Assembly: GCA_036897095.1 (NCBI GenBank)
Contig: JAYMSP010002760.1
Span: 1-22,590 of the forward strand
DNA: 22,590 nt
From: Plantago elongata
Lineage: Eukaryota; Streptophyta; Magnoliopsida; Lamiales; Plantaginaceae
Reading direction: 5' to 3'
Under the pieces are notes generated by a model. That model worked only from the letters and a program-made list of their open reading frames with translations, was not told where the DNA came from and made no database searches. Below, in pieces: positions 8,061-16,764 of the stretch (positions within the stretch are counted from its first letter, which is position 1; each line of letters begins with the position of its first letter). The position numbers and the translations under genes are program-made.

Positions 8061-10827
8061 TTGTAGAACGAACTTCGCCTCCACACCACGCCGTTGCATC
8101 CTTTCCACGCTCCCCTTGCAGTATTTTCGGAACTTCATCTTCTGCGCATTCTTTACAGGTAATCAGGATGTCAGTGAGATTATTAAATTGCAACTCTACA
8201 TTTTTCTTCCATGCTCACGTTTGTAGTTCCCTTTAATTATCATGATTTCCATTTTAAATTGTGTACCGTCTATATGATCACTGAATTGGCATTGTTGGGA
8301 TATCGATTATGCCTCCATTTCCTATTGGTTTCACAAAATATCTTAGTACAGGGAGAGATCCTTTGTATTTTGTAAATGGAGATACCACAAATGAGTTGTT
8401 TGTGGAAATGCTCACCCCATGTATTTCGTTCGTATTAGATATAGCATGTCCAATGTGCTTCCCTCTAACCACCCTCTTATTGCAATACCTAATTAGTCCT
8501 TTATATCATGTTAAACTATATGCATTCGATCAGATGTTGGAGAAATGTAGCCTCTTTATTCATTTTTTTTTTCTAAATATCACATGCTATTGTGTTTTAT
8601 TTGTTGAAACAGGGTTGTATTGTTTTTTTTAAGTTCGAACTAGGTTGTAGTGATGGATTTATTGATATTCCCCAATGCCCAACCGGATCAAAGTTGAAAT
8701 AATTGCACACATATATAGTTCTTTCCATTCACATTGAAGTGTTGGAAACCCAAATTCAATTTTCTTATCCATCATTGGCGTTTTATTTTCTGTTGTTTAA
8801 TTACTGATTGTTATCTTTGCTTCTTTGATTCACTTAGCTCTTAAATTATTCAAGACGTGCTTTTCAGATTGTGAATGTGTTCGTCTGTCCTTCTTAAATT
8901 TATTTTCTAAGAAATTCAGCATACAAGTAGCCATTGATTGTGATTCTGACAATAAAAAAACTGTATTGCAAAATGATTATAACACAAGTTTAGAATATTG
9001 AAAACTACAACTATATGTTATTTATATGATCAACGTTACTTAGTATTAATATCTTCAGGTTTGAAGTCATGCATATAGTGGTTGTTTCTATTATGAATGA
9101 GTATGTTAATACTCGGTGATATAGCTACTCAAATGTGTACTTCAACGCATGTGTTTTAAAATGATGTCTGATGTAGTGACCAGCTGATGGATTCTTGTAT
9201 GGGCATAAATTTTGCAATCCGTGTGTGTGTCTATGCTTGTAGGCTGCATTTTTCATCCTAATGTGTACAATAGTGGAGAAATCTCTCTGAAAATATTATG
9301 TATAATTATGTTAGTTGCTGCTCATATTAGTTTTTATTATTTTTGGTGTGTTCATTGTGTTTGTGAATGTCTGATGCACTGCAATCAAGTCTTTTTTATT
9401 GCTATGTTTGGTTGGAATAGACTTGAGTAGATTTAGACATGGAGATATGTTGTATGAACAACGCCGAGACTGCAATTGCTTGAACTTCTATTATTAACTT
9501 AGTCCTAATACATTTGCTTGTCCTTTTTTTAAAAAAAAGAAACTCTTAAGAATTGTGAACTAACTTTGTATGTAAAAATTTGTTTGAATAGATAGCATGT
9601 AGACCACATATTCCAAAAATGCGCAGTTAATTAGTTATAATAAGCTTGTGCTTTAAAAAAGTTTGGGTGATATATATGACACCTGAGTGATTTCGATAAA
9701 CAATTTTTATTGAATAATGTGATATTGGTGAATATAAAAAGATGATATGATGCACAAATTGGAAGCTCATGCACTATTAACATTGTATGATTTTTATTTT
9801 ATTTTGCCAGGGTGAGATTTATTCGTGGACTTGAAAGTTGAAAGAATGCATTGCAAACTTATGGTGAGCTTTTATGACTCTGGCCTAATATGCACATTGA
9901 TTGATTTGTAACATTTTTGAACACATAAGATTGAGATTATATGCACAAGCCAAAAGCTAAAACACTTGTTGTCTTTCTTTTTTCTGATTTGTTCAACTCC
10001 AGTGCAAACCAAGATAGGTATACATATATTTACTTTAGTTTTCTATTCAGCTCTTTGTAGTTGTTTCTTCGTAAAAAAATCCATTTGTTTTCCCAGTGTT
10101 CTGGTTAATTACTTCCACCCACCACTGCGCACTAAAAATATGCTACTGTATTTTAGATTTTTCTTAATATTATTTTGCCAGGGTGAAATTATATTGATGG
10201 AATCAAACTATCCTCTGCAGGTCGACACTTCTTATATAAACGGATTTAGTAACATTGTGAGATATTTAATAATCAACATATATTGTTTGGAAATGTAACA
10301 TCTATGACGAGATATGTTTGTGACTTTATGCACAAGTAGAAAGTGTGGTATACCTGATATCTGTTCTCTTGATTAAGTTGAAGTGCTATTATCTTTAAGG
10401 TGTTTGCACGACGTATGTCCTGATTGAGGTGGTTCCAAAAATGAAAGTTCTAACTTTAATGTCTTTCTTCTATTTCATAGTTTAGATTCTTTCAAGATTC
10501 AAATCCAAATCCAACGAAGAATAATCAATTTAAAATTATTGATGAATTTGTGAAGTAACATAACAAGGGAACGGTAATGTGGTTGTGCCTAAACCGCAAC
10601 ATACTTCGACCTTAGATTTCTTTAAGTTTATGTTCTACCTACAAGTTCATAGTAATGTTGTACAATAAATGATTTGCCTAAAAAGATATAGATCGGTAAA
10701 CTATGTACATCTTTTGTTTGCGTACGTAGAACTTCATATAATCTTTACTATTTTCTTAATATTATGCTGATTTAACCAGTTTATTAGCAAGGCTGTGTAA
10801 ACTTACTTAAATACATGTATATGTAAA
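8061..10827. other. AT-rich region with exon-like scraps, no supported gene
   Basis: A GC-richer island at about 8069-8157 ends CTTTACAG|GTAATC, like an untranslated exon with a donor site. Short segments further on are bounded by good splice-like signals: TTTTGCCAG|GGTGAGA at 9810 up to CTTATG|GTGAGC near 9861, and TTTTGCCAG|GGTGAAA at 10181 up to CTGCAG|GTCGAC near 10220 (frame GEIILMESNYPLQ). Open frames at 8309-8632, 9212-9430 and 9966-10298 are rich in Phe, Leu and Cys, as expected from translated T-rich DNA, and match nothing I recognise. It could be a decayed gene, a non-coding transcript, or gene pieces captured by a Helitron whose 3' end is at 11093 or 11253. Confidence 0.4.
9790..10345 (+). 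repeat. Diverged tandem duplication of an exon-like unit (~375-bp period)
   Basis: The block ATTTTGCCAGGGTGAGATTTA at 9801 recurs as ATTTTGCCAGGGTGAAATTA at 10172. A downstream block with TGTAACAT and TTATATGCACAAG at about 9907-9949 recurs as TGTAACAT and TTTATGCACAAG at about 10296-10336. Offsets of 371 and 387 bases agree, so the segment was probably duplicated in tandem and has since diverged. Both copies place a CAG splice-acceptor-like signal at the same point. Confidence 0.5.
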
Positions 10828-10843
10828 ATCAAGGTCCATGATG
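10828..10843 (+). repeat. Target-site duplication, left copy (16 bp)
   Basis: ATCAAGGTCCATGATG occurs here and again at 10922-10937 with no mismatch, directly flanking the tRNA-derived insertion. A perfect 16-base pair is typical of LINE-type target-primed insertion. Confidence 0.85.
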
Positions 10844-10921
10844 CGCAGCTCAGTTGGTAAGACGATTCACATCCAATCAATAGGTCAGGGGTTTGAGTCA
10901 CACTTTAGCCGTTTAAAAAAT
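10844..10921 (+). mobile_element. 78-bp tRNA-derived retroposon (miniature SINE or tRNA retropseudogene)
   Basis: The insert contains an RNA polymerase III A box (AGCTCAGTTGG, 10847-10857) and B box (GGTTTGAGTC, 10890-10899) separated by 32 bases, as in a tRNA. It ends in an A-rich tail (TTTAAAAAAT). Perfect 16-base direct repeats flank it. Only two or three bases precede the A box, so the tRNA 5' acceptor half is missing or merged with the duplicated target, and the 3' acceptor half does not pair: it is not a working tRNA gene. It lacks the longer unrelated body of ordinary plant SINEs. LINE-encoded enzymes would have inserted it (known for this class; inferred here). Confidence 0.75.
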
Positions 10922-10937
10922 ATCAAGGTCCATGATG
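10922..10937 (+). repeat. Target-site duplication, right copy (16 bp)
   Basis: Identical to 10828-10843. It follows the A-rich tail of the inserted tRNA-like unit and marks its 3' boundary. Confidence 0.85.
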
Positions 10938-11050
10938 ATTGTATATATTGCACGTTAAGCGTGATGAAGTATTTCAACATGGAATGAGACCCGACTTTAT
11001 TGAAATAATGAGGCCAAGATAATTGAGAAAAGATTTGACTGAATTGATGT

Positions 11051-11092
11051 ATAAACAACGGACACCGTGCTTAGCGTGGTGCATCAACTCTA

Positions 11093-11093
<1 letters not shown>
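11051..11093 (+). mobile_element. Helitron-like 3' terminus (copy 1)
   Basis: The hairpin CACCGTGCTTAGCGTGGTG (11063-11081) can form an 8-bp stem (with two G-T pairs) around a TTA loop. Eight bases later comes CTAA (11090-11093) and then T: the hairpin-CTRR-T arrangement at Helitron 3' ends. The same ~43 bases recur at 11211-11253. The matching 5' TC end was not located, so how much of 7187-11050 belongs to it is unknown. Confidence 0.55.

Positions 11094-11122
<29 letters not shown>
11094..11122 (+). repeat. TG microsatellite
   Basis: An uninterrupted TG run starts right after the CTAA end of the first Helitron-like terminus and is followed by ATGTGTATTAAAATAATAATAA. A shorter TG run (11254-11268) follows the second terminus in the same way. 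Confidence 0.9.
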
Positions 11123-11130
<8 letters not shown>

Positions 11131-11210
11131 TAAAATAATAATAAGTCTCAGTTTGTTTCGCACTTTCTCAAAAACGTAAAACAACTCTATTTATCGCATT
11201 TTCATTTCTT

Positions 11211-11253
11211 ATAAATAACGGACACCGTGCTTAGCGTGGTGCATCAACTCTAA
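11211..11253 (+). mobile_element. Helitron-like 3' terminus (copy 2)
   Basis: This repeats 11051-11093 with about one difference (ATAAATAACGG here, ATAAACAACGG there), including the full hairpin (11223-11241) and CTAA (11250-11253) followed by TG repeats. The 117 bases between the copies, after the TG run, are AT-rich and unrelated to either. Confidence 0.55.
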
Positions 11254-11269
11254 TGTGTGTGTGTGTGTT

Positions 11270-11521
11270 TTCAAAATATTTTTCGGAGTTCTGTAAATAA
11301 ATATATGTGTGATTAAATACAAATTATATATTGAGTCAACTTACTAAAAATAAGTAATGAAAATTATAAGGTGCATTTAATCTTAACAAATTAAAGTGTT
11401 CCACATTCACCATACCAAATTTAAAATTTTAACAACCAATCAAATTGCTCATCAATTCCACATAATTGATGACATGTCACCCCCTAGAATTGATGGAATG
11501 GTTTTTCTGTTAGTATATACA
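11270..11521. other. AT-rich spacer between opposed Helitron ends
   Basis: No coding signal or further repeat was seen. It lies between the plus-strand Helitron-like end at 11253 and the minus-strand Helitron end at 11522, and may be part of the older host DNA. Confidence 0.5.
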
Positions 11522-11555
11522 CTAGCTCTAACCCGTGACAATGCTACGATATAGT
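11522..11555 (-). mobile_element. Helitron 3' terminus of the Rep/helicase element
   Basis: The minus strand reads GTAGCATTGTCACGGGTTAG, then AG and CTAG (11525-11522), then T. Plant Helitrons often end with a CCCGTGGCATTGCCACGGG-like hairpin a few bases before CTAGT. Here the right arm (CACGGG) is kept and the left arm has decayed (TATCGTAGC). The position just downstream of the helicase stop supports it. Confidence 0.65.
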
Positions 11556-11678
11556 TTACGATCTACATCAATGGAAGTAGTAGCACCATGTACAATATAT
11601 AATATGCCGAAAATTTAGTTAATAAATTGACGTAAATACACTTGTGAAATATATCGTTTATAAGGCAAGCCCAATACC

Positions 11679-13415
11679 TCAACGAGAGCAAAACACCTCC
11701 TTGTAAACTACGTCAGTAGTTGTGTTGGTCGGATTACCTTCCTCATCGAGCGCTAAAACCTTTAGACCTTTCTTGATTGTTACTCTTGAAAATGTCACGT
11801 AAACTGACCATGACTAAAGACGTGATTTGGAAGGTAGAACCCGACATGAGATAGTGATTGTCCTAACTTTTGTTTATTGCCATTGCATAACAAACTGAAA
11901 TCGAGAACCATCTCCACTGAAATGTAATAGGAAACTTAGTGAGATCAGAGGGTGTGAGTAACACTCGAGGTATACACACATGCTTCACAATATTCTTTCC
12001 AACCATGGTTGTCGCCCGAACAACACGTTTGCCAATCGCAATGAGAATTAGTCTAGTTGTGTTACACAACCCCTCTGTCTGCTCAATGTTCCTGTAACAT
12101 AATAGGAGTGCCAATCTTTAATCGAATAATATGATTTGGTATACCAGACGCCTTGATAGTGTTTAGGAATACAACAGAGTAAATGTCTACTCTGTTCACA
12201 ATATCATCTTCATCAAGACATATGGCATCTGAACTCATGAACTCGGTTGCATCACCAGGTAGAGTAGACATTGTATAATTATTGACCTCCTGTACTATCT
12301 CATTAGTAGGGGAAAGAATAGCTCTACCATCAAAATACTTACCATCATTGACATGGGATAATATGATACATGCTCTTAACGATTGCGTTAATCAGTTCAC
12401 CAGTAGGGTGTATCAAAAGTTCCTTTTGTATCTTGAACTCGACTTCACCGTCATTATCACCACCAACTTTTCATCTCCAACTTCCAACAACCAATCAACA
12501 AATTCCATCGTGGCTTCGTTCTCGGAATCTGAACGGCCAGCCTGATTCGTAAACAAAAATATTAATATGTAAAATACATGAAGTATTATAAAAAAGCGAA
12601 GTCATTGGCATCATGAAACGTAAAATGAAACATGCATGCGCATATTTTTCGTGAGCTTAAGTACACGACATGAACCCCATAGATTTTTAGAAGAACACAA
12701 AGAGGCATGTACTATATCATATCTACTACGTTTTGAAACGTCATGTAGTATATGTTGGAAGTCACCACCAAATACGATAAGCATTCCACCAAATGGCTTA
12801 TTCAATTCCCTCCCATTAGGACCTCTCATTATATCACTTAGACTGCGGTCAAGAGCCTCAAAACAGAACTTGTTTGTCATGGGTACTTCATCTCAGATTA
12901 TTAACTTTGTACTCTTAAGGAGTTCTGTTAGTACACTTCCATGTGTAATTTGACTGCATATTGTGGTCTCATCCACCAACAATGGAATACTATATCTAGA
13001 GTGGGTTGTACGCCCCCATGGGAGAAGAAGTGAAGCTATGCCACTTGATGCAACTGATAGAACAATATCACGTCTACCACGCAATGTAGAGCATATTGTA
13101 TTACACATAAATGTTTTACCCGTACCACCATAACCGTATAAGAAGAAAACTCCACAACTACCAGAATCGACAACATCCATGATAGTCTAATATACAGAAC
13201 TCCGCTCATCGGTTATACATGGATATAAACGATTGAAGGTCTCTAACATCTCATCAACATCATACAACATTTCCTCAACTATCAAAGTGTTCATACCATT
13301 ATTAATCACGGCATTGTCAGGGATGGGCATACGTTTTAAACCACGCAAGCTAAATCAATTCCTAGCGAGCAGAGTTTCTATCTCATAAAGAGAAAAATTC
13401 TTCAACTGTTCCTCA
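11679..13415 (-). pseudogene. Helitron PIF1-type helicase domain, broken
   Basis: The helicase unwinds DNA during rolling-circle transposition. Visible in order: EEQLKNFSLYEIETLL (about 13370-13415); MPIPDN; TIMDVV; Walker A GYGGTGKT (about 13113-13136); SVASSGIASLLLPWGRTTHS; Walker B region II-x-DE (about 12890); MTNKFCFEALDRSL; FGGDFQHIL; VLKLTKNMRM; MEFVDWLLEVGD; ATEFMSSD; KIGTPIML; RNIEQTEGLCN; FPITFQWRWFSISVCYAMAI; HVGFYLPNHVFSHGQ; VVYKEVF; stop at 11679-11681. The usual Trp of the Walker B box is a TGA stop at 12893-12895, another stop precedes TIMDVV near 13187, and frameshifts lie near 12096 and 11800. An intron at 12542-12631 keeps phase 0. Length and motif order are otherwise normal. 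Confidence 0.9.
12542..12631 (-). other. Intron in the Helitron helicase gene (90 nt)
   Basis: Donor CGCATGCAT|GTTTCA and acceptor ACGAATCAG|GCTGGC join KNMRMH to AGRSDSENE in phase 0. This restores continuous similarity to PIF1-type helicases, while the sequence between is AT-rich and non-coding. Confidence 0.7.
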
Positions 13416-13529
13416 CTAAGTTGTAGAGATACAATGAGAAATTAATCAATATTTGTTATATTTACTTATAAGTGGTAACAAATATTGAAAATATGTTTAT
13501 TCTTGTCAATATAGTAATAGAAATCTTAC
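13416..13529 (-). other. Intron in the Helitron gene (114 nt)
   Basis: Donor AAATCCTG|GTAAGATT follows DAEETKKS. Acceptor CAACTTAG|TGAGGAAC precedes EEQLKNFSLYEIE. Joining TG to T gives an in-frame codon, and the interior is AT-rich. Confidence 0.65.
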
Positions 13530-14140
13530 CAGGATTTTTTAGTTTCTTCCGCATCATATACTAAATGCCACCTGACAAATATTCCAATTAGTTCTCCCAC
13601 ACATGCACGGGACTTGACATGCTATCCAACTGATGTATAATAGCGAACAAATGGCGAAGGAAACGTCCAGATGCTCAAAAACCCACCTCCTTTATAGCAT
13701 AAATGTACTCCTTATCGTCGTCTAGTAAACCAAGAGCGAAACATGCGTCATGGTAAGTTGGATGTACAACACCACCCACCGTTCGAAGATCCTTATTACA
13801 GGTTGCACTGCGAATATGGTTCAACATTGTCCTAATGTAATAAAGAGGATCAGTCTTAATTGGGACGTGATAAATACGTCCAACTTTATTGTTAAACTAC
13901 TTCATGTCCTTCCAAACATTTACTTTAGAACCTGAAACATAATGCTTAGGGAACTCAACATATAGATATTTATGTAGCTCAGGATGTTGTTTATTGAACT
14001 ACAACCACATCAGAAACTTCGTCTCAGCTACAATGTTTCTTAAGTAAACCAGTAATTAAATCACCATCCTCAATGTCACTGATTGTTCCCCTCCATATGA
14101 AAGGATAATCGCTCGATGGTTGGATCTTTATAATGAGTAT
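13530..14140 (-). pseudogene. Helitron Rep-helicase linker region, broken
   Basis: The reading frame is disturbed, but stretches known from plant Helitron proteins between Rep and helicase are visible on the minus strand: PTIERLSFHMEG (about 14095-14130), KLDV and IYHVP-like remnants, TVGGVVHPTYHDACFALGLL (about 13730-13790), DDDKEYIYAIKEVGF, ASGRFLRHLFAIIHQLDSM and VHVWENWLEY. A stop (TGA) lies between EVGF and ASGRF near 13676, and several indels occur in 13800-14090. The function of this part is not well defined. It belongs to the same protein as the Rep domain upstream and the helicase downstream. Confidence 0.75.
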
Positions 14141-14144
14141 CAAA

Positions 14145-15063
14145 TTAGAATAGACGCCAGGAAGATTCACATTCTGTTACATAATGACATTCAACATAAT
14201 CCTTGACCTCGTTGTCCACAGTTATTTTTGCACCGATTCTATCCACACCTTTGTTGAGGTACTTGGATAGATATTTTATTGAATTGGCCTTATTATACCA
14301 CTCAACATTAATTTGGGCCTGGTACTTCATCAGTAGGAAGGGATTGCGCGGAAGAATATAATAAAATAGATAAATGAATAAAATTGGTTATGCAAAAATT
14401 ACTGAAAATTTAGCGAATAGTAAATGATAACTGCATTTCTAAATAATAAGAACCCTAGTTAACGAAAATAATATTTAAATGCACCCATTATCAATGCTCT
14501 CTCCTTTCTTATCGATAGTGCGCCTTGTATTATGTCTCTTATAGACTAGGTATCCATTGCCATCAAATGTAGCCTGCTTGTTAAAAGACTTGAGGAATCT
14601 CTTGGTGCACTTTTTTTCGTCATGCATACAGGGGGCCGTTGGACACAGTGCACCGCACGGACCGTAAACCATAAAATTGGATACAACTTTGTAGTACTCT
14701 GGTTTAGTTCCTTATCAAGTATCTCAACAGAGATGAATTCATCTATATCATATGTAGTCATGTTTTTGTCCTCTCGATCAACCCACAAAAGAATATGTGC
14801 ATGCGGAAGTCCGCATTTTTGAAACTCAATAGTGTAGACAACTGCAAAACACACAAAAATAAATGAACAATAAATATTTTCCAGGAAAATAATAAAATAT
14901 TAGATAAAAAGTAAATTTTACGGGGTAAACACACACCTCCAACTTCCTTTCCGAAAATATTCTCCGTCTTCAAATCCTTTATAAGTGTGTCTAACTTCAT
15001 ATTGAAGACACAACTTAATACACCAGGTCTATCATCTGAACGTAGGTATACTTTTGATAACAT
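14145..15063 (-). pseudogene. Helitron Rep (HUH endonuclease) domain, broken
   Basis: Rep nicks and joins DNA strands in rolling-circle transposition. The minus strand shows DDRPGVLSCVFNMKLDTLIK and NIFGKEVG before an intron (14842-14936). VVYTIEFQKCGLPHAHILLW follows, with the metal-binding His-x-His at 14795-14803. Next come YGPCGALCPTAPCMHDEKKC and KRFLKSFNKQATF in another frame. After an AT-rich gap (about 14335-14470) come FLLMKYQAQINVEWYNKANS and IKYLSKYLNKG at 14248-14280, which carries the two-tyrosine catalytic motif. ECESSWRLF ends the block. HUH and both Tyr are intact. A frameshift lies near 14680. Sequence beyond 15063 toward the N-terminus was not recognised. Confidence 0.9.
14842..14936 (-). 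other. Intron in the Helitron Rep gene (95 nt)
   Basis: Donor GTTGGAG|GTGTGTG and acceptor GTTTTGCAG|TTGTCTAC join GKEVG to VVYTIEF through a split codon (G plus TT). This matches uninterrupted Rep proteins at that point. It is the clearest intron of the element. Confidence 0.8.
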
Positions 15064-15994
15064 ATAAAAAGAAAATATTACAATTACTTAATCAAGAAAT
15101 GAGATAGTCAAACTTATATAAACCATATTGATCCTGTCGTGGTGTTGATGAATTATCAGGTACTATCGTACGTGACCTCATAATTAGTAATTAAAAACAT
15201 GGTATTCAAATAGGGCCAAAATAAAATACAAAAGTATAGAACACAATAAATATAATTGTTCCCAACAACCCCTTGACGGGATATGGTCACCCCACCACAT
15301 GCACACACATTTTTATTCTACTAATACAATTTAACAAAAAATAAAGTATATCACGTGCTATTCTCATTTTCAACCCAGCCCACCCCCCGCCCCCCCCCCC
15401 GCGAAAGAAAGAAAAAGAAAAAGAAGGGCCCATTATGGATTGAAAAAATCAGATAGAGTTTCCCTGCACCTCTTCCTAGTGGGAAAATTTATAAAAATGG
15501 TTGCGGCCAGGTCATGTTACAAAGGTATGTAAGGGGGTTGAATTTGGATTGAATAAAATACAACCCGTTTAAAAGTAAAATAAGGAAATACCAATTATGT
15601 AGTAAGATAACACAAAGAAAAGTATTTGCTCTTAAACTCAATAATTATTCTAAAATACATTAAATAATTCCGTTGAATCTTTTCAAATTTATATATTGTT
15701 AAGATATGGATTATGAATGTTTTTGTGTTCATTCATTTAAAATATATAAATATAAATAAATTATTGTGGAATACTCTAAATAGTATTTAATACTGACATG
15801 TTTTCTTTTTAATAGTTAGAGATCGTTGTGAAAATTTAATTTATAAGAAAACTCATACTATAAGTCATCAACTTACATACTCGTATATTACTTACTAAAT
15901 GGCAAGTTTATTTAAGCAAATTGCATCATTGAAAAATAGCCTATCTAATTTACGTGCTGATGAAGAAGAAACACGTCACTTAAGGTTATTCTTC
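15064..15994. other. AT-rich non-coding stretch with a C/A-rich tract
   Basis: No coding similarity was seen. A low-complexity tract at 15377-15427 has C runs followed by GAAAGAAAGAAAAAG. TATGTAAGGGGGT at about 15525 is roughly inverted at 16463-16477 (ACCCCCTTACATTCA), which could be remains of an element's ends. The Helitron 5' end should lie in or beyond this stretch but was not recognised. Confidence 0.45.
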
Positions 15995-16260
15995 CCTATA
16001 CGAGCCATGTAATGTAAAATTTAAACTTTACGATTTTCCGCTAGTAGCCTCCGTCATTTATAATCATAAATGAAGGGACTTCCTCTCGTATCCGAGTAAA
16101 TATGCCCCGAGTGATATTTAGCAACCTCCTCATACCGATCATGTAGTGTAGACTCTGACTCTGCATTTTACATCAACCCCTGTCATTTACGAATCAAATA
16201 AAGTACATATTTGCTCTCAGTACAATAATGTCCTAGGTGATATTTAATAACCACTCCAAC
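15995..16260. repeat. Diverged tandem repeat, two units of ~133 bp
   Basis: Unit 1 (about 15995-16127) and unit 2 (about 16128-16260) share the order GA(G/T)C.ATGTA.TGTA, TGTCATTTA or CGTCATTTA, then AAAT.AAG..., then a late GTGATATTTA.(C/A)AACC.C block. Identity is moderate and confined to blocks. Confidence 0.5.
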
Positions 16261-16764
16261 TCTAGTTGATTGTTATATGATAGTTCCTAGTCAATAATAT
16301 TAGAAGATCAAAGAGAGTTTCCCCACCTAGAAAGGATGTAGCTTTTACTACCTCCCTTACATTCTTAAACACTACCCCCTTAGAAAATTTAATAAAATTC
16401 TTTCAAATCAAGCAAATGAAATATAATACATAATATAATTTAATAAAGCGAATATCACATTACCCCCTTACATTCATAAACATATGCATGTTAAACCATA
16501 TCGGCGGTATTTTCAAATTAAACATATCTAAGTTTTGGAGTTGAGTTTATCCCACCAAGTTAGTTTCTAAAATTGATATGATATTATTGTTGTTGGTTTA
16601 CAACCTGGAAGTATCCATCCAGTACTTTATGCATTATAGTATGTATTAGTTTTCAAATATGGTTTTTATTTTGTAATTATCACAATTTTAAAGTTGATTT
16701 ACGCTACAAACGCTTTCTCAATTAGAATTATCACATTTTTTTGGATATCTCGCCATATAATGTG
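16261..16764. other. AT-rich non-coding stretch
   Basis: Nothing gene-like is visible. The phrase CCCTTACATTCTTAAACA (about 16362) recurs as CCCTTACATTCATAAACA (about 16466), about 104 bases on. Confidence 0.5.

Larger units (their letters stand above)
11522..15063 (-). mobile_element. Autonomous-type Helitron, decayed
   Basis: The minus strand carries the Rep (HUH) domain, then the linker, then a PIF1-type helicase ending at 11679, and 157 bases later a Helitron 3' end at 11522. This is the layout of plant rolling-circle Helitrons. Stops and frameshifts break the gene. The 5' boundary is not found: 15063 is only the last recognisable coding point, and the N-terminal part of the protein and the 5' TC end should lie further right. 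Confidence 0.82.

Noticed and set aside
8309-8632. 107-codon plus-strand open frame starting MPPFPIGFTKYL
   Set aside because: The second half is low-complexity and Phe/Leu/Cys-rich, as expected of T-rich DNA, and I recognise no family. Kept only as a possible exon scrap in the regional entry.
9966-10298. 110-codon plus-strand open frame
   Set aside because: It crosses a strong splice-acceptor-like TTTTGCCAG and is hydrophobic from T-rich sequence. It is not a convincing single protein.
10844-10921. Functional tRNA gene
   Set aside because: A and B boxes are good, but the acceptor stem cannot form and the 5' part is missing. Target duplications and an A-rich tail point to a retroposed copy.
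15525-16477. DNA transposon bounded by TATGTAAGGGGGT and ACCCCCTTACATTCA
   Set aside because: The inverted match is only ~13 bases, a similar phrase also occurs at 16362, and no target duplication or transposase is seen.
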